This document shows positions 48,761 to 60,039 of a DNA stretch of 64,000 nt, in pieces. The stretch is taken from NCBI GenBank assembly GCA_034509495.1, contig CM067512.1:5289959-5353958 (forward strand), written 5' to 3'. The notes under the pieces are model-generated. The model was given only the letters and a program-made list of their open reading frames with translations, had not been told where the DNA came from and ran no database searches. Every line of letters starts with the position of its first letter. Position 1 is the first letter of the stretch. The stretch is from Acestrorhynchus altus (taxonomy: Eukaryota; Chordata; Actinopteri; Characiformes; Acestrorhynchidae). Position numbers and translations under genes: made by a program.

Positions 48761-48875
48761 CCAGCCCTCCTTTACCTTCAGCACCCCTCTTCTTCCTCTT
48801 CTCTTCCCCTCATCTCACTTTACGTCTCACTCTTGCTCTCGTTTGCTCTCTCTCTCTTGCCTCACCCTGACTCTT

Positions 48876-48880
<5 letters not shown>

Positions 48881-48938
<58 letters not shown>
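48881..48938. repeat. (CT)n microsatellite
   Basis: An uninterrupted CT run of nearly 60 bases. Confidence 0.98.
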
Positions 48939-49096
48939 GCAGCTGCCTGCTTGCCGGGGGTTGAGAGGTTGACCTTCAGGCTCTCTCCAGGTTTTCTCAG
49001 TGTCTGATCAAACACGGAAATGAATTTGCACCGAGCCGAGGGCTACTTCATCTACTTTGGTCAAGGTTGGCTGACCTCCCTCCTGCCAAGAGCTCA

Positions 49097-49097
<1 letters not shown>

Positions 49098-49138
<41 letters not shown>

Positions 49139-49482
49139 CTCTCTCTCTCACGCTCTCACTCTTTCTCTCTCTCTCACTGTCACACTCTCTTTTTCTTGTT
49201 TCTCTCTGCCCGTCTCTGTCTTACTGTTTGTTCTCTCTGTTGCTCTCTCTTTCTGTTTCTTACTGTTTGTCTGTCTTTTTTGTCTTTCTTTCTGGTTCTC
49301 TCTTTTTGGGTCTCTTTCTGTTTCTTTCTGTCTTTCTGACTGTCTCTCTCTCTGTCTCTCACTTTCTGTCAGTGACTGACTGTCTTTGTCTCTCAGGTCT
49401 TCATCTATGTTTCTCTCTGTGTCTGTCTGTCTCTGCCTTTCTTACTGTCTGTCTCTGTCTTTTTTTCTTTCTGTCTCTCCCT

Positions 49483-49545
<63 letters not shown>
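49098..49545. repeat. Extended CT-rich polypyrimidine tract
   Basis: About 450 bases almost purely C and T on this strand, with occasional G. Pure (CT)n lies at each end and decayed CTGT/CTTT words between. It is capable of triplex (H-DNA) formation. Confidence 0.95.
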
Positions 49546-49654
49546 CTTCTTTCTACTTGTTGTCTGCAGCCTCAGTGTTATTACTGTATGCTCTTCTGTC
49601 TGAGATCTTACACAGTACAGCCAGAGTTTGTCTACAGAATAATGTCACTTAGGC

Positions 49655-49675
49655 ACACCCCCCCCCCCCCCCCCC
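49655..49675. repeat. Poly-C run
   Basis: About 20 consecutive C residues after GGCACA. Long C runs are uncommon in vertebrate DNA. Confidence 0.9.
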
Positions 49676-49902
49676 TCATAAAAGATTTATCTTAGCTGTG
49701 ATAAATGAGAGCAGATGAGTAGTAGGGACTGCCGGGAGAGACAAACATTTAGCGTACGTGAGGATGGATGAGGGGATGAAGGGATGAAGGGATGAAGTTT
49801 AAAGTGGATAAGGTCAGTGCTTGTCAGCAGCCTCACTGAGTTTACTGATGTTTACTGTGTCCCCTCCTGTTGAGGGGACACCTGGTGTGCTGTCATCATA
49901 TG

Positions 49903-49920
49903 ACACACACACACACACGC

Positions 49921-49983
<63 letters not shown>
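49903..49983. repeat. (AC)n microsatellite
   Basis: An AC run with early GC interruptions. Confidence 0.98.
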
Positions 49984-49984
<1 letters not shown>

Positions 49985-50071
49985 TCTGGTTTGTTTTCAT
50001 ACTGTGTCAGGACATTGGGGCATATACACATGCCCCACATGATTTATGTATAAGTATGAAGTAATAAAGTA

Positions 50072-50700
50072 TGAGCCAATCAGCCATAACATTATGATCA
50101 CCTTTTAATTTGTACATTCACTGTTTATTTCATCAGCTCCACTGACCATACAGGAGCACTTTGCAATTTTATATATATAAAATTACAGACTGTAGACCAT
50201 CTGTTTCTCTGCATACTTTATTATCTTCCTTTCACACTGGTCTTCAGTGGTCAGGACCCCACAGGACCACCACAGAGCAGGAATTATGTGGCTGGTGGGT
50301 CATTCTCAGCACTGCAGTCACACTGACATGGTGGTGGTGCGTTAGTGTGTGTTGCAATGGTGACAGTGGATCAGTCACAGCAGTGCTGCTTGATTTTTAA
50401 ACACTGTGTCCACTCACTGGCCTTTCTATTAGACACTCCTACATACTTACTCCACCTTGTAGGTGTAAAAGCTCATCTGTTTCTGCACAGTTTGTGTTCT
50501 CTAGTCCTTCATCAGGACGCTGCCCACAGGAGGCTGTTGGCTGGATATGTCTTGTTAGTGGACTGTTCTCAGTATGCAGAGAAACAGATGGACTTTGGTC
50601 TGTAATTACAGAACTACAAAGTGCTCTTATATGGTCAATAGAGCTGAGAAAATGGACAGTGAATGTAGAAACAAAGAGATGATCATTATTTGATGGTAGA
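50072..50700. mobile_element. Foldback MITE with arms of about 150 bases
   Basis: The left end ATTATGATCACC...ACATTCACTG pairs with the right end CAGTGAATGTAG...GATGATCATT. Further in, GACCATACAGGAGCACTTTG and CCATCTGTTTCTCTGCATAC at the left pair with GTATGCAGAGAAACAGATGG and CAAAGTGCTCTTATATGGTC at the right. The loop holds a GGGTCATTCTCAGCACTGC segment. No protein is encoded. Confidence 0.85.
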
Positions 50701-50876
50701 ATTTATGTTTGTTATTATTATGTAAATGTTTTTACATAATAATATATCTTATATGCACTATTTATGAATCATAACCTCAATAACCTCATTGTCAGTTTCT
50801 GAAATTGTATTAAAATCACTTTACTAAGTTAGGACCATTTAATTGTTCTGGCAGATAAGCCTTATTTTCCTCTGGT

Positions 50877-50879
<3 letters not shown>

Positions 50880-50957
<78 letters not shown>
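50880..50957. repeat. (AC)n microsatellite
   Basis: An uninterrupted AC run of nearly 80 bases. Confidence 0.98.
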
Positions 50958-51358
50958 ACAGAACACCAGCAATGCTCAAAGCCTAACGAAGCTTGTTGTT
51001 GGACATGTTTAAGTGCACTTATCTCTTTTCACCTGTCCTCCTGTCTGTGCTCAGACTCAGGCGCTCTCCGTGGTGCTGAAAACTCTCGGCCTGTTTTTCT
51101 CTGTGTGAGAGCGAAAGAGAGAGAGGGAGGCAGAGAGAGGCAGAGAGAGGCAGAGATGAGGCAGAGATGAGGCAGAGAGGAGCTGAGCACTGAGCTAAAA
51201 TTAAAACCAGCTTCATTCCTTATTAATGAGTGGCTTGTTTAGACAGACCCGGAGTGCTATTTAATGTATGATGACAATGATGTCAGTCTCGCGGGACACC
51301 TCCTTCCATTTCTTCCTCACTTCATTTCAGCCCTTTTACATAACCGACAACTACACAT

Positions 51359-51360
<2 letters not shown>

Positions 51361-51411
<51 letters not shown>
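51361..51411. repeat. (CA)n microsatellite
   Basis: An uninterrupted CA run. Confidence 0.98.
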
Positions 51412-51412
<1 letters not shown>

Positions 51413-51554
51413 TGCACTCATTCTACTGTCCAAGCGTAGGTGGCATGAGGATGAAAGGGACTTTCCCATTGTAAACGGCTCATTGTCAAGTGAAAGAATC
51501 AACCTGGAAACACAACAGCAGGGAACATCGTTGTGAGGAAGATGCAGTAGCCTT

Positions 51555-52160
51555 TCGAAGAATGGGCCCCGGAGAATAGAGGAGCACTGGGCCTTTAAAT
51601 AACAGTCTTTATGGAGTGTTTAGGAGTATAGAGGAGTGCTGGGTCTTAAGTGTTTATGGAATCTCAGCATTTATGGAAGAGTGTTTAGAATAATAGAGGA
51701 GCACCTAGTGTATAAATAACAGTGTATGAGGAATATCAGTGTTTAGGCAATATCAATGGTAATAAAAATATCAGTGTTAATGGAAGAGTGTTTAGGGGGA
51801 TAGAGGATGGCTGGGTCAATACATTTCAGTGCTTATGGAATTTTTCATGGAAAATCAATGTTTTTGGAAGAGTGTTTAGTGGATAGAGGAGTGTTGGGTC
51901 TTTAAATGTGAGTGTTGGAATGCCAGTGTCTATGAAATATCAGTGTTTATGGATCATTAGGGTTTGTGGAATATCAGTGTTTATGGATCATTAGGGTTTG
52001 TGGAATTTCAGTGTTTATGGAAGAGTGATAAGATGATAGAGGAGCACTGGGTCTTTATATGTCACCATTTCTGGAATGTCAGTATTTTTGGAAGAACAAA
52101 GAGGAACAGAGGAATGCTGAATTTTTATATATCACTGTTTATGGAAGTGTTTATGAGGAA
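51555..52160. repeat. Degenerate minisatellite, about 600 bases
   Basis: Recurring words are GGAAGAGTGTTTAG, ATAGAGGAGCACTGGGTC, TTTAAAT and ATCAGTGTTTATGGA. They occur in loose tandem order with units of roughly 25-80 bases. An exact pair, TCAGTGTTTATGGATCATTA followed by GGGTTTGTGGA, lies at about 51940-52000. Confidence 0.8.
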
Positions 52161-52494
52161 AGGTAGAGATCTGCAGACGAACACCAGGCAGATGCTTCAG
52201 GAGAGCGCTGTGTGGAGGAATAGTGTTGGAATGCTGCTGGAGCTTTGATTCTGTAAGCTCCTGTAGAGCGAGGCCGAGTGCTTGATCTTTAGCTGTGAAG
52301 TAAATGATAAAACGGAGTGTGTGGTCGGAGTTTGCTCTCTCCTGCCGCGCGGGCCAGGTTTAAAGACACGCGAGGACGTGTAATGTGCACACTGCCGTTC
52401 TGCAGCTCGGAGCAAATTGGCCACGACCCGCTGTGTTCCAGCCACGTCCACCTCATATTGCAGCTCATTACTGCTCTAATTCAAAGAGGCTGAG

Positions 52495-52495
<1 letters not shown>
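52160..52495. other. Non-repetitive island
   Basis: A GC-richer unique stretch between a minisatellite and a (CA)n run, with CCGCGCGGGCC near 52344. No coding frame of note. It may be conserved non-coding sequence. Confidence 0.3.

Positions 52496-52497
<2 letters not shown>

Positions 52498-52568
<71 letters not shown>
52498..52568. repeat. (CA)n microsatellite
   Basis: A CA run followed by ACCACACCACACC-type decay. Confidence 0.98.
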
Positions 52569-52569
<1 letters not shown>

Positions 52570-52819
52570 ACACCACACCACACACACCTCTCTTGTGTAT
52601 TCTAGCACAAGAGAAAAGAAAGTCTCCGAAGATCATTTTGTGTGTGTGCGCATGTGTGTGTGTGCATGTGTGTGTGAGCATGTGTGTGTACAAGTGTTTG
52701 TAAGGTATTGTCACTTTATTATGTGTAAAAGTGTGTGAGTATGAGTGTGTGTCTCTACATCATCATATGTGTATATAAGGTTGTGTGCCTGTAGATGTGT
52801 GAGTAGTGTGTTACAGTAT

Positions 52820-53155
52820 GTTTGTGTGTGTGTGTGTGTGTGTGTGTGCTCGCGTATATGTTATTATATGTAAAGTGTGTTGGTTGTGTTTGTGTGCGTG
52901 TGTGCATGTATATATTATATGTAAAGTGTGTTGGTTGTGTGTGTGTGTGCGTGCATGTGTGTGTGCATATATGTTATTATATGTAAAGTGTGTTGGTTGT
53001 GTGTGTGTCTGTCTGTACATACGTATTATGTATTTAAGTGTGTGTGTATGTGTGTGTGTGTGTGTGTAACTATACATAAGCATATGTATATAAGTTTGTG
53101 TGCCTGCAGCACAATGTGTAAAGTGAGGTCATGTATGTGTGTGTATGTGTATGTG

Positions 53156-53186
<31 letters not shown>

Positions 53187-53190
53187 ATGG
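52820..53190. repeat. TG-rich region with three 55-64-bp tandem units
   Basis: TATATGTAAAGTGTGTTGGT followed by TG-rich sequence appears three times, starting near 52866, 52916 and 52979. TG runs flank the units (about 52821-52848 and 53160-53187). Confidence 0.85.
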
Positions 53191-53296
53191 GTGCGTGAGT
53201 GATGCAGGACTGTTCTGACAGTTGCCTGGAAGATCTTACAGGGCAGGAGCAGAGCAGTGAAAACACACCAATTTGTTTCCCTATTCCGGATTGATG

Positions 53297-53299
<3 letters not shown>

Positions 53300-53337
<38 letters not shown>
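53300..53337. repeat. (AC)n microsatellite
   Basis: A short uninterrupted AC run. Confidence 0.97.
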
Positions 53338-53339
<2 letters not shown>

Positions 53340-53407
53340 GAGCGAGTCACCACAGTTCAGTGAGGCGGGCCAAGCTTTACTAAACTGACAGGAGCAGGTC
53401 TGTGGGC

Positions 53408-53640
53408 AAGCAGAGAGAGAGAGAGAGTGAGAGAGAGAGAGAGAAAGAGAGATAGGGGGTGGGGGTTAATGGGGGGAGGAGGTAAAGAGAGGGGGAATAG
53501 GTAAGAGAGTGGGGGAGGAGAGGTTTAAGGAGAGAAAGTGAAAGAGAAAGAGAGGAGTGGTAAAGAGAGAGCGACAGAGAGCTGATGAGTATGTGTGTGA
53601 GAGAGAGGGAGAGAGAGAGAATGAGGGAGAGAGGGAGGCC
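53408..53640. repeat. GA-rich polypurine tract
   Basis: About 230 bases dominated by G and A on the + strand. The opposite polarity to the CT-rich tract at 49098-49545 is notable. Confidence 0.9.
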
Positions 53641-53649
53641 TCATGATGC

Positions 53650-55117
53650 ACACATACACACACTTGCGCAGCTGTAAGGTGTGTAGTGTTGTCGGGAGAG
53701 TGTGTCGGAGACACAGCAGAACCAGTGTACTGAAATAATGCCGTAACCCCCTCCGGCTTCAGCGAGATCCAGCCAAGCCGCATACAATCAAACCTTTATT
53801 AACGCTCTTTAACTCCCCCATGCCTCATACACCACCAACCACATCCTAACACCTTCCAGTTCAGGAATGTCGGTATACTCTATTAGACGTCTTATTCAGT
53901 AACAACAGCCGAAACAATGAGCAGTGATTGGGTTATTCTGAACTCATGATGTAGAAGAGCAGAACACTTTCTGCAAATCCTGGATCGGCTAACAAACTTT
54001 GAAGGGGTTAGTTATACCTCACGTGGAGCTCATTGAATTCTGGGACAAAATAATGTGAAACCAGGACTAGGTGGGTTCCAGGTGGGCATGGACATTGAGT
54101 GTGTTTATATACATTACTGGGACCCAGTTGGGTCTCCCAAATGGGCCCTATCATTACAAGCCCATCTTAATCTCACATGGGTCCCATCTAGCTAGGCTCC
54201 ATGTGCAGTGTACACCCCAGATGGGAATCATGTGAGACCCTGGTGGACATCTGTATTTGGGGCCAGCATGGACAAAACTTTCTGATTCCCAGCTGGGACA
54301 CCCCTACAAATCCCAAACCGGCAAGTTATCAGAGAGAATATAGATTTCATAGCAAAATGAAGCCCACATTTCTGTCAGTTAATCATGTTAAAATCCCACT
54401 CTCACCCCAACCACCTCTGAAACAGTTCGTGTTGCTGGGATGAGCTTGGCAGACCAATCACAAAGCGTTAGAGATTCCTTTTTATTCCAGGCTGCTTCAA
54501 CAGTTTAACTTATGTCACTTCATCCTTGCGATGTCATGTAAAGCTACAGTACATTATATGTAGTTTAGTCGTAGTATAGTAGAGTAATTTAATATAATAC
54601 AGTTTACAGACAGAACAGATTAGCTATGCAGGTAATACAACAGTACTGTACTACACTGTAATGCCATTACATTGCATTACATGACAGGTAACAAAATATG
54701 CAGCAACAACAGCTTGGAAATTCTACCTGTTCAGCAAGAAAAAGCCCACTCAGCCTCACTCTTAAATCCACTCAACTCATATATCTGTTCACCTTTCAGA
54801 AGCCAAGTCTGTGTTCATCCTGGTTTTAGGACAGACTCTGTTACACTCTGCTTTGGCTTGCCTAGAACTGACTCTTCAGTTCTAATTCTATAATTCTTTA
54901 GTGTCACAGTGGGAAAATGAGCAGTTTGTTCTGATTTTTCCACTTTTAATATATCATAATACAATGAATATATCATAATATATTGTATTTTATAATATAT
55001 TGTAATATATATTCAAGTATAATATTGTTCCCACCCCAAACAGAAATTCTACTGTTAATGAAATGCTTAAAGTCCTGTAAACTGGAACATTAGGCCTCCA
55101 TGAACATCATAAGCAAT
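53650..55117. other. Gene-free stretch
   Basis: No gene was recognised. GGTGGGTTCCAGGTGGGCATGG and GGGACCCAGTTGGG-type words at 54070-54260 look like a decayed short tandem repeat. The remainder is unassigned AT-rich sequence. Confidence 0.4.
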
Positions 55118-55340
55118 TTTAGTAGGTACTGATCAGTACATACCAGGAACAGCCCACATAACCTGACTGATGTTTTGGAGATCTAGTTTGGTTCTTGTCA
55201 AAGTGTGTCAGATTCTTACACCTCACCCTTTTAGCTGGTTCAGCACAACAATGTCAGAAACCCTTGAAGGTGCCGCAGGAACAAAACAATCAATGTTATT
55301 CACTTCAGCTGGATTTAATGTTATGGCTGATCTCTGTATG
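55118..55340 (-). mobile_element. Terminal fragment of decayed DNA transposon
   Basis: Contains GTTTTGGAGATCTAG, CAATCAATGTTATTCACTTC and TTTAATGTTATGGCTGATC. The end words match a widespread fish element. The piece at 6880-7235 belongs to the same family. Confidence 0.6.
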
Positions 55341-55484
55341 TAAATCAGTTGGTTCAATGTAAATCAAATAGGTCAGTGACATGGAGGGTCTGTTCGCCCG
55401 CAGGGGTCCTTCAGCAAAGAGTGAAGAGTGTAAAAGGTGAAGTAGAATGTAGATTAATTTGGTTCTCGCTTGCACACATCCAAG

Positions 55485-55494
<10 letters not shown>

Positions 55495-55544
<50 letters not shown>

Positions 55545-55549
55545 CAAGT

Positions 55550-55588
<39 letters not shown>

Positions 55589-55645
55589 AACACACATGCA
55601 CGCACACATGCAAGCGTGCACACACACACACACACACACACATAC
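55495..55645. repeat. (AC)n microsatellite cluster
   Basis: Three AC runs, at about 55496-55541, 55552-55582 and 55619-55642, separated by ATGCAAGCG-type sequence that itself repeats. Confidence 0.97.
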
Positions 55646-55763
55646 TGAGACTTCCTGGATTAAGGGAACTAGAAAGTGGTCATGAATTATGGAGAAGAGC
55701 AAAGTCAGGAGGAAGAGAAGAAACTGCACAGTTGCTGAGTTCTTCCTGAACAAATGGGGGGCA

Positions 55764-55769
<6 letters not shown>

Positions 55770-55860
<91 letters not shown>
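55770..55860. repeat. (GT)n microsatellite, about 45 units
   Basis: An uninterrupted GT run, the longest GT run in the window. Confidence 0.98.
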
Positions 55861-55861
<1 letters not shown>

Positions 55862-55959
55862 GGATAAAAGCAAGTTGCTACGTCATGTGGGAAATGTGTT
55901 TGTTTCTATTCACAAACAGGGAGTATGTGCAAGTCTGCAGCACAATGTGTAAAGTTTTC

Positions 55960-55992
<33 letters not shown>

Positions 55993-57429
55993 GCGAATGC
56001 GGGCGGAGGTATGTATAAATGCTTAGGCCCAATTTTGGAGATTTTGATTGTACTTGGGATCTGTCTAGAACATTGGAGCCCAATCTATTGTGAATTGATC
56101 AGACTAGAGTTGGACTGGTGGGTCAGAAAATAGAACACCTCATGTAAGTTTTTCTTCTCACTCACTTCAACAGTCAAGAGCAAACCAAACTAAAGGTCTG
56201 AGGTTTGAATAAAGCCAAGTAGTGCCAATGTCTTATTCATGTGATATGGAACATTTCCAACTATTGAAAAGGCAACTATGGATACTGTCTGGACCTGGTT
56301 TTCCAAACAAAATGTGTCTGTAAAATCAGTTTAAGTGTGTCTCTAAAATCCTCTCTAATGATGTTCTAATGATCTGTTGATGTGCTGCACCTGACAATTT
56401 AAGTAATAAGAAATGTGGGGGTTTTCTAACTTTTTTGTCGAGTAAATTTCTTTTTCTGTGGATTTACCTTTTACAGATTAAACTTCTTTAGTTATGTTGG
56501 TTATATCCCCTTCATCCCTCATTATTGTTCAAAGGAAGCCCAAATGCTAATGTGTTTATATGTGTTCATAAGTTATTCATGGGGTGTTCAAAGTTTTCCA
56601 CATGACTGTAATATAATAAACAGTGTGTTTATGTCGACGTGTTTGTGTTTATGTAACCCCTGCCACAGAGAGTCATTGGGAATGTTTGGGGGAAGCCCTT
56701 TTTCCACCCACCTGCAGCTGTTCTAGTCTGTTAACACCACCAGTATTTTTCCTCTCCCCCTCTCTTTGCCTCCCTCCCTTCCTCCTCCCTCGCTCTAAAT
56801 AATGGAACAAGAGTCTCCTGATATTACTTCATAAATATTACATCAATAATCTGACGTTAATGTTTTTCCCCCCGTTACACTCTCCTAAACTCCGCTCCCT
56901 GCTCTCTCTCTCTCTCTCTCTCTCTGCAGACCCCAAACACTACAGCACAGGAGTGGAGTTCACTTCAACCCTTAATAAGTCAGACTCACACACACATACA
57001 CACACACGAGCGTGGCATTTTCCGTGATGAGGCACATACATATGTGTGTGTGTGTGTGCAGTGCTTTTTAATGCCATTTGCCATTATTTTTTTCATCAGT
57101 GTATCAGACTTGTCCCCTGTGTTGATGGGGCCTGAGCGTCTCACTTTTGACTGCTTATGGAACAGCTGAATAGAGGTGCTGCTGCAGTGTCCTTGACTGG
57201 AAATATCACCGTGGGCAACATATTGTGTGTTTAAAGCAGTTCATTTCCACACACACTTCGTCTCTCGCATGTATCCATTGCGAAAAGAAAGGATATTTTC
57301 CTGTGTTTTTTGTTAGTCTGTATAAATAATAGATGTCCCCCCTCTGGTGTGTGTATTGTGTTTATGAATGTGTGACTTGCATGGCTGACAGGCAGGGGTG
57401 ATGTGTATACTGTTTGTGTGCCTATAGTA

Positions 57430-57439
57430 TATGCGTGTG

Positions 57440-57474
<35 letters not shown>
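57430..57474. repeat. (TG)n microsatellite
   Basis: A TG run with one GC interruption. Confidence 0.95.
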
Positions 57475-57478
<4 letters not shown>

Positions 57479-57884
57479 GGGGGTTTCACTAGCATTTGTT
57501 TGTCATGTTTTTAATTGTGGTGCTGGTTGCTGGGGAGAGCCTGAAGCTGTTACCTCGTCCCACTTGTTGTTGTCATGGACAACGGAGCAACAGCTCCCTC
57601 GGAACCATTATATACCAAACTCTCTTTTCCTTCCCTTTGTCTTACCAACACCTTTAGCCTGTTAAGGATTCTGAAATGAGGGTCTAGACATGAGTTCTGA
57701 ACTGAAAACCCACTCTGAGCCGGTGCTTTCCCTTCAAACCCAACAGACAGAAGATCAGGAGGTTCTCACCTGCATCTGGATGAACCTAGATTACATTTAT
57801 TCACATTTGTGAAGATGATAACCATATGATAACCTTTAGCATGCTTAAACATTTGATCATTTTACCAATACTGAGAAAAAGTAA

Positions 57885-58337
57885 TATACACTATATGGAC
57901 AAAAGTATTGGTACGCCTGCTGATTTGTCGTTTCTTCTAAATAAGTTTATCCTGCTTTTGTTGGAGTCCAGCAAAAGTTTTCTACTAGATTTTGGACAAT
58001 TCTTGTGAGGATTTGATTGCATTCAGTGACAAGGGTGTCAGTGAGGTCAAGACGCTGGAGGAAGGCCACCCCACCTCCTCCTCAAATCATCCAAAAACAT
58101 ATTGGATGAAGCGCCATCATTCCAGAGAACACAGTTCCCTCTAGCCCATGCCTGCCATTAAGCTGGGTGCTAAGAGATGCTTGTTTATCTGCTCCAGAGA
58201 GTCCTACTGCGGTGGCAATGTTTGTCAGCAGGGCCTAGACAAGCCATTAATGCACATCTGTGTCAATGGGTGTGACTTAAAGTAGCTGAATGCATTCATT
58301 AGAAGGGGTGTCCACAAACATTTGGACGTATAATGTC
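57885..58337 (+). mobile_element. Near-complete CACTATATGGAC-family MITE
   Basis: Begins CACTATATGGACAAAAGTAT and ends CATTTGGACGTATAATGT, its inverted terminus. The interior includes TTGTGAGGATTTGATTGC and TCATTCCAGAGAACACAGTT. It is non-coding. Copies or pieces also lie at 44195-44425, 47934-48366 and 59430-59870. Confidence 0.9.
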
Positions 58338-58429
58338 TTTTTTCAACATATTTAAACAAAAAGGTGCTCTTTATATTGTATTAGAATTTCATGATGAATG
58401 AGCCAATAGAAAACCATCCCAATTACTTT

Positions 58430-58720
58430 AATCACTCCAATTTTATTTGTACCCAGGTGCACCACATCAGCTACAGGTGATTAGAATAATGGTTAGAGAA
58501 GATCTTAGAGGAGCCTGTCTTATTGTTATGACACCAATATCACTCAAGAGAAGAACTGGTTGCACCACCTTTAGCTGCAACAACCTCAAGCAAACACTTC
58601 CCTTGAATGCAGAGCTTTTCCCACATTGATTTAATTTAGCCACACTGGAGGGCTTCTAAACTGCCTGTCTAAGGTCCTACAACATAATCCCAATGGAGTT
58701 CAACACAGGACATGATGTGA
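58430..58720 (-). mobile_element. Tc1-like relic
   Basis: TTGCACCACCTTTAGCTGC, AACAACCTCAAGCAAAC and CCCAATGGAGTTCAACACAGG are reversed landmarks of a Tc1-like element related to that at 63255-64000. Confidence 0.5.
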
Positions 58721-59429
58721 TGGTGAAGTTCTGACCGGCATGTGGGAATTAGTATTGAAGATATTGAGAGGGAAGTGGATCCTGAGTAAGTACCCAAATG
58801 TAAGAAAAGTAAATGTTGTATTAAGATGATTTTCAACCATATTGTTGCTCTAAAAGAGTGGAAGAACTAAATATAAGATCTTGAATGAACTAAGCTGAAT
58901 TAATTCCAGGAGCTACACACATCCTTGCTCGAGTTTTCCTCTTCCTCACAAAAATGTTATATGAATTTGCCCCTAGGTATGGGTGACTGAGTGTGACAGA
59001 GAATGACTGAATGTGTGGTGGACTGGTGGCCTGTCCAGTGTGTATTCCTGCCTTGTGGCTAAATAATTCCCGTAGATTCCAGATTGACTACAACCCCGAC
59101 CAGTAAGAAGTAGATAGGACATTTAATAGATAAATCATCGGACTAATGAAGCCAGGAACTGTTGGTTTCTTTTTGGATTCTCAGTTTCATTTCTCCACCT
59201 CAATTTATTACATGCCAGTTCCCACCTGTGGGCACTGTGGTTATGTTCCAGCTTGACCGAATGCCAGATATTCGTGGGACCGGCCAATTAGATGTAATTG
59301 CAGCTTAGACAAACAATTTATTATCAAATTCATCATGGGGTGAAGTTCAAGTGCAATCACCGTTTGCACAGCATCCATGTCTGATTGAGGCTTGTTTGGT
59401 GAACAGGCAGTGGATAGAAACCTGCTTTG

Positions 59430-59870
59430 TTATTTGCTGGACAAAAATATTGGGACACCTGCTCATTCATTGTTTATTTCACACTCAAGGGTATTAAAAA
59501 GGCATGAATGGGGTCAAAGTGGCTCAGTGGTCTAATGTGCTAGCACTGTAATCCAAGGATTGCAGGTTCTGATCCTGGGTCATGCTACTTGCCATTGGCA
59601 GCCAGAGTCTGAGATTTGGAACATTGCTATGAGGATGTGATTGCATTCAGTCAGAGAAGTGTCTGGATGGAACAGCACGACCACAGGGAACACAGATCCA
59701 CTGCTCCATAGCTCAAATACACTTCTAGCCCATGTCTGGAATGAGCATTGCCATATAATGCTATTCTATTGGCAGGACTTTTCTACAGGAACTAGACAAG
59801 TTGCCTGTGTACATTTGCACATCTGTGTCAGCAACTGATGCAACTTTATGTATGTCCAAGTGTTTTATCT
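59430..59870 (+). mobile_element. CACTATATGGAC-family MITE interrupted by a SINE
   Basis: The left part, GGACAAAAATATTGGGACAC (from about 59440), and the right part, from TTTGGAACATTGCTATGAGG (about 59616) to ATGTCCAAGTG, match the copy at 57885-58337. The intervening 100 bases are foreign to the family and form a tRNA-like SINE. Confidence 0.8.
59510..59612 (+). mobile_element. tRNA-derived SINE
   Basis: An A-box-like TGGCTCAGTGG (59519-59529) is followed about 35-40 bases later by a B-box-like GGTTCTGATCC. This is the spacing and wording of an RNA polymerase III type 2 promoter. The tail is short and no target-site duplication was confirmed. Confidence 0.7.
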
Positions 59871-60039
59871 ATTAAAATGGGCTTGTGGGTTGACTTGATG
59901 TCTTTTGGCTTTTGGCCTTATGTACTGGTATTACTATGCTAATAGTTGCCACCATATGTTAGTTCTCAGTGCTTTGCTCAGTGTAATATAAATGGAACAG
60001 TATTTGCTAATACAGGGTTATTTACACAGTGGTGTTCAT

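Noticed and set aside
59510..59612. Functional tRNA gene
   Set aside because: A- and B-box words are present, but no cloverleaf with an acceptor stem could be drawn and it is nested in a transposon. A SINE fits better.
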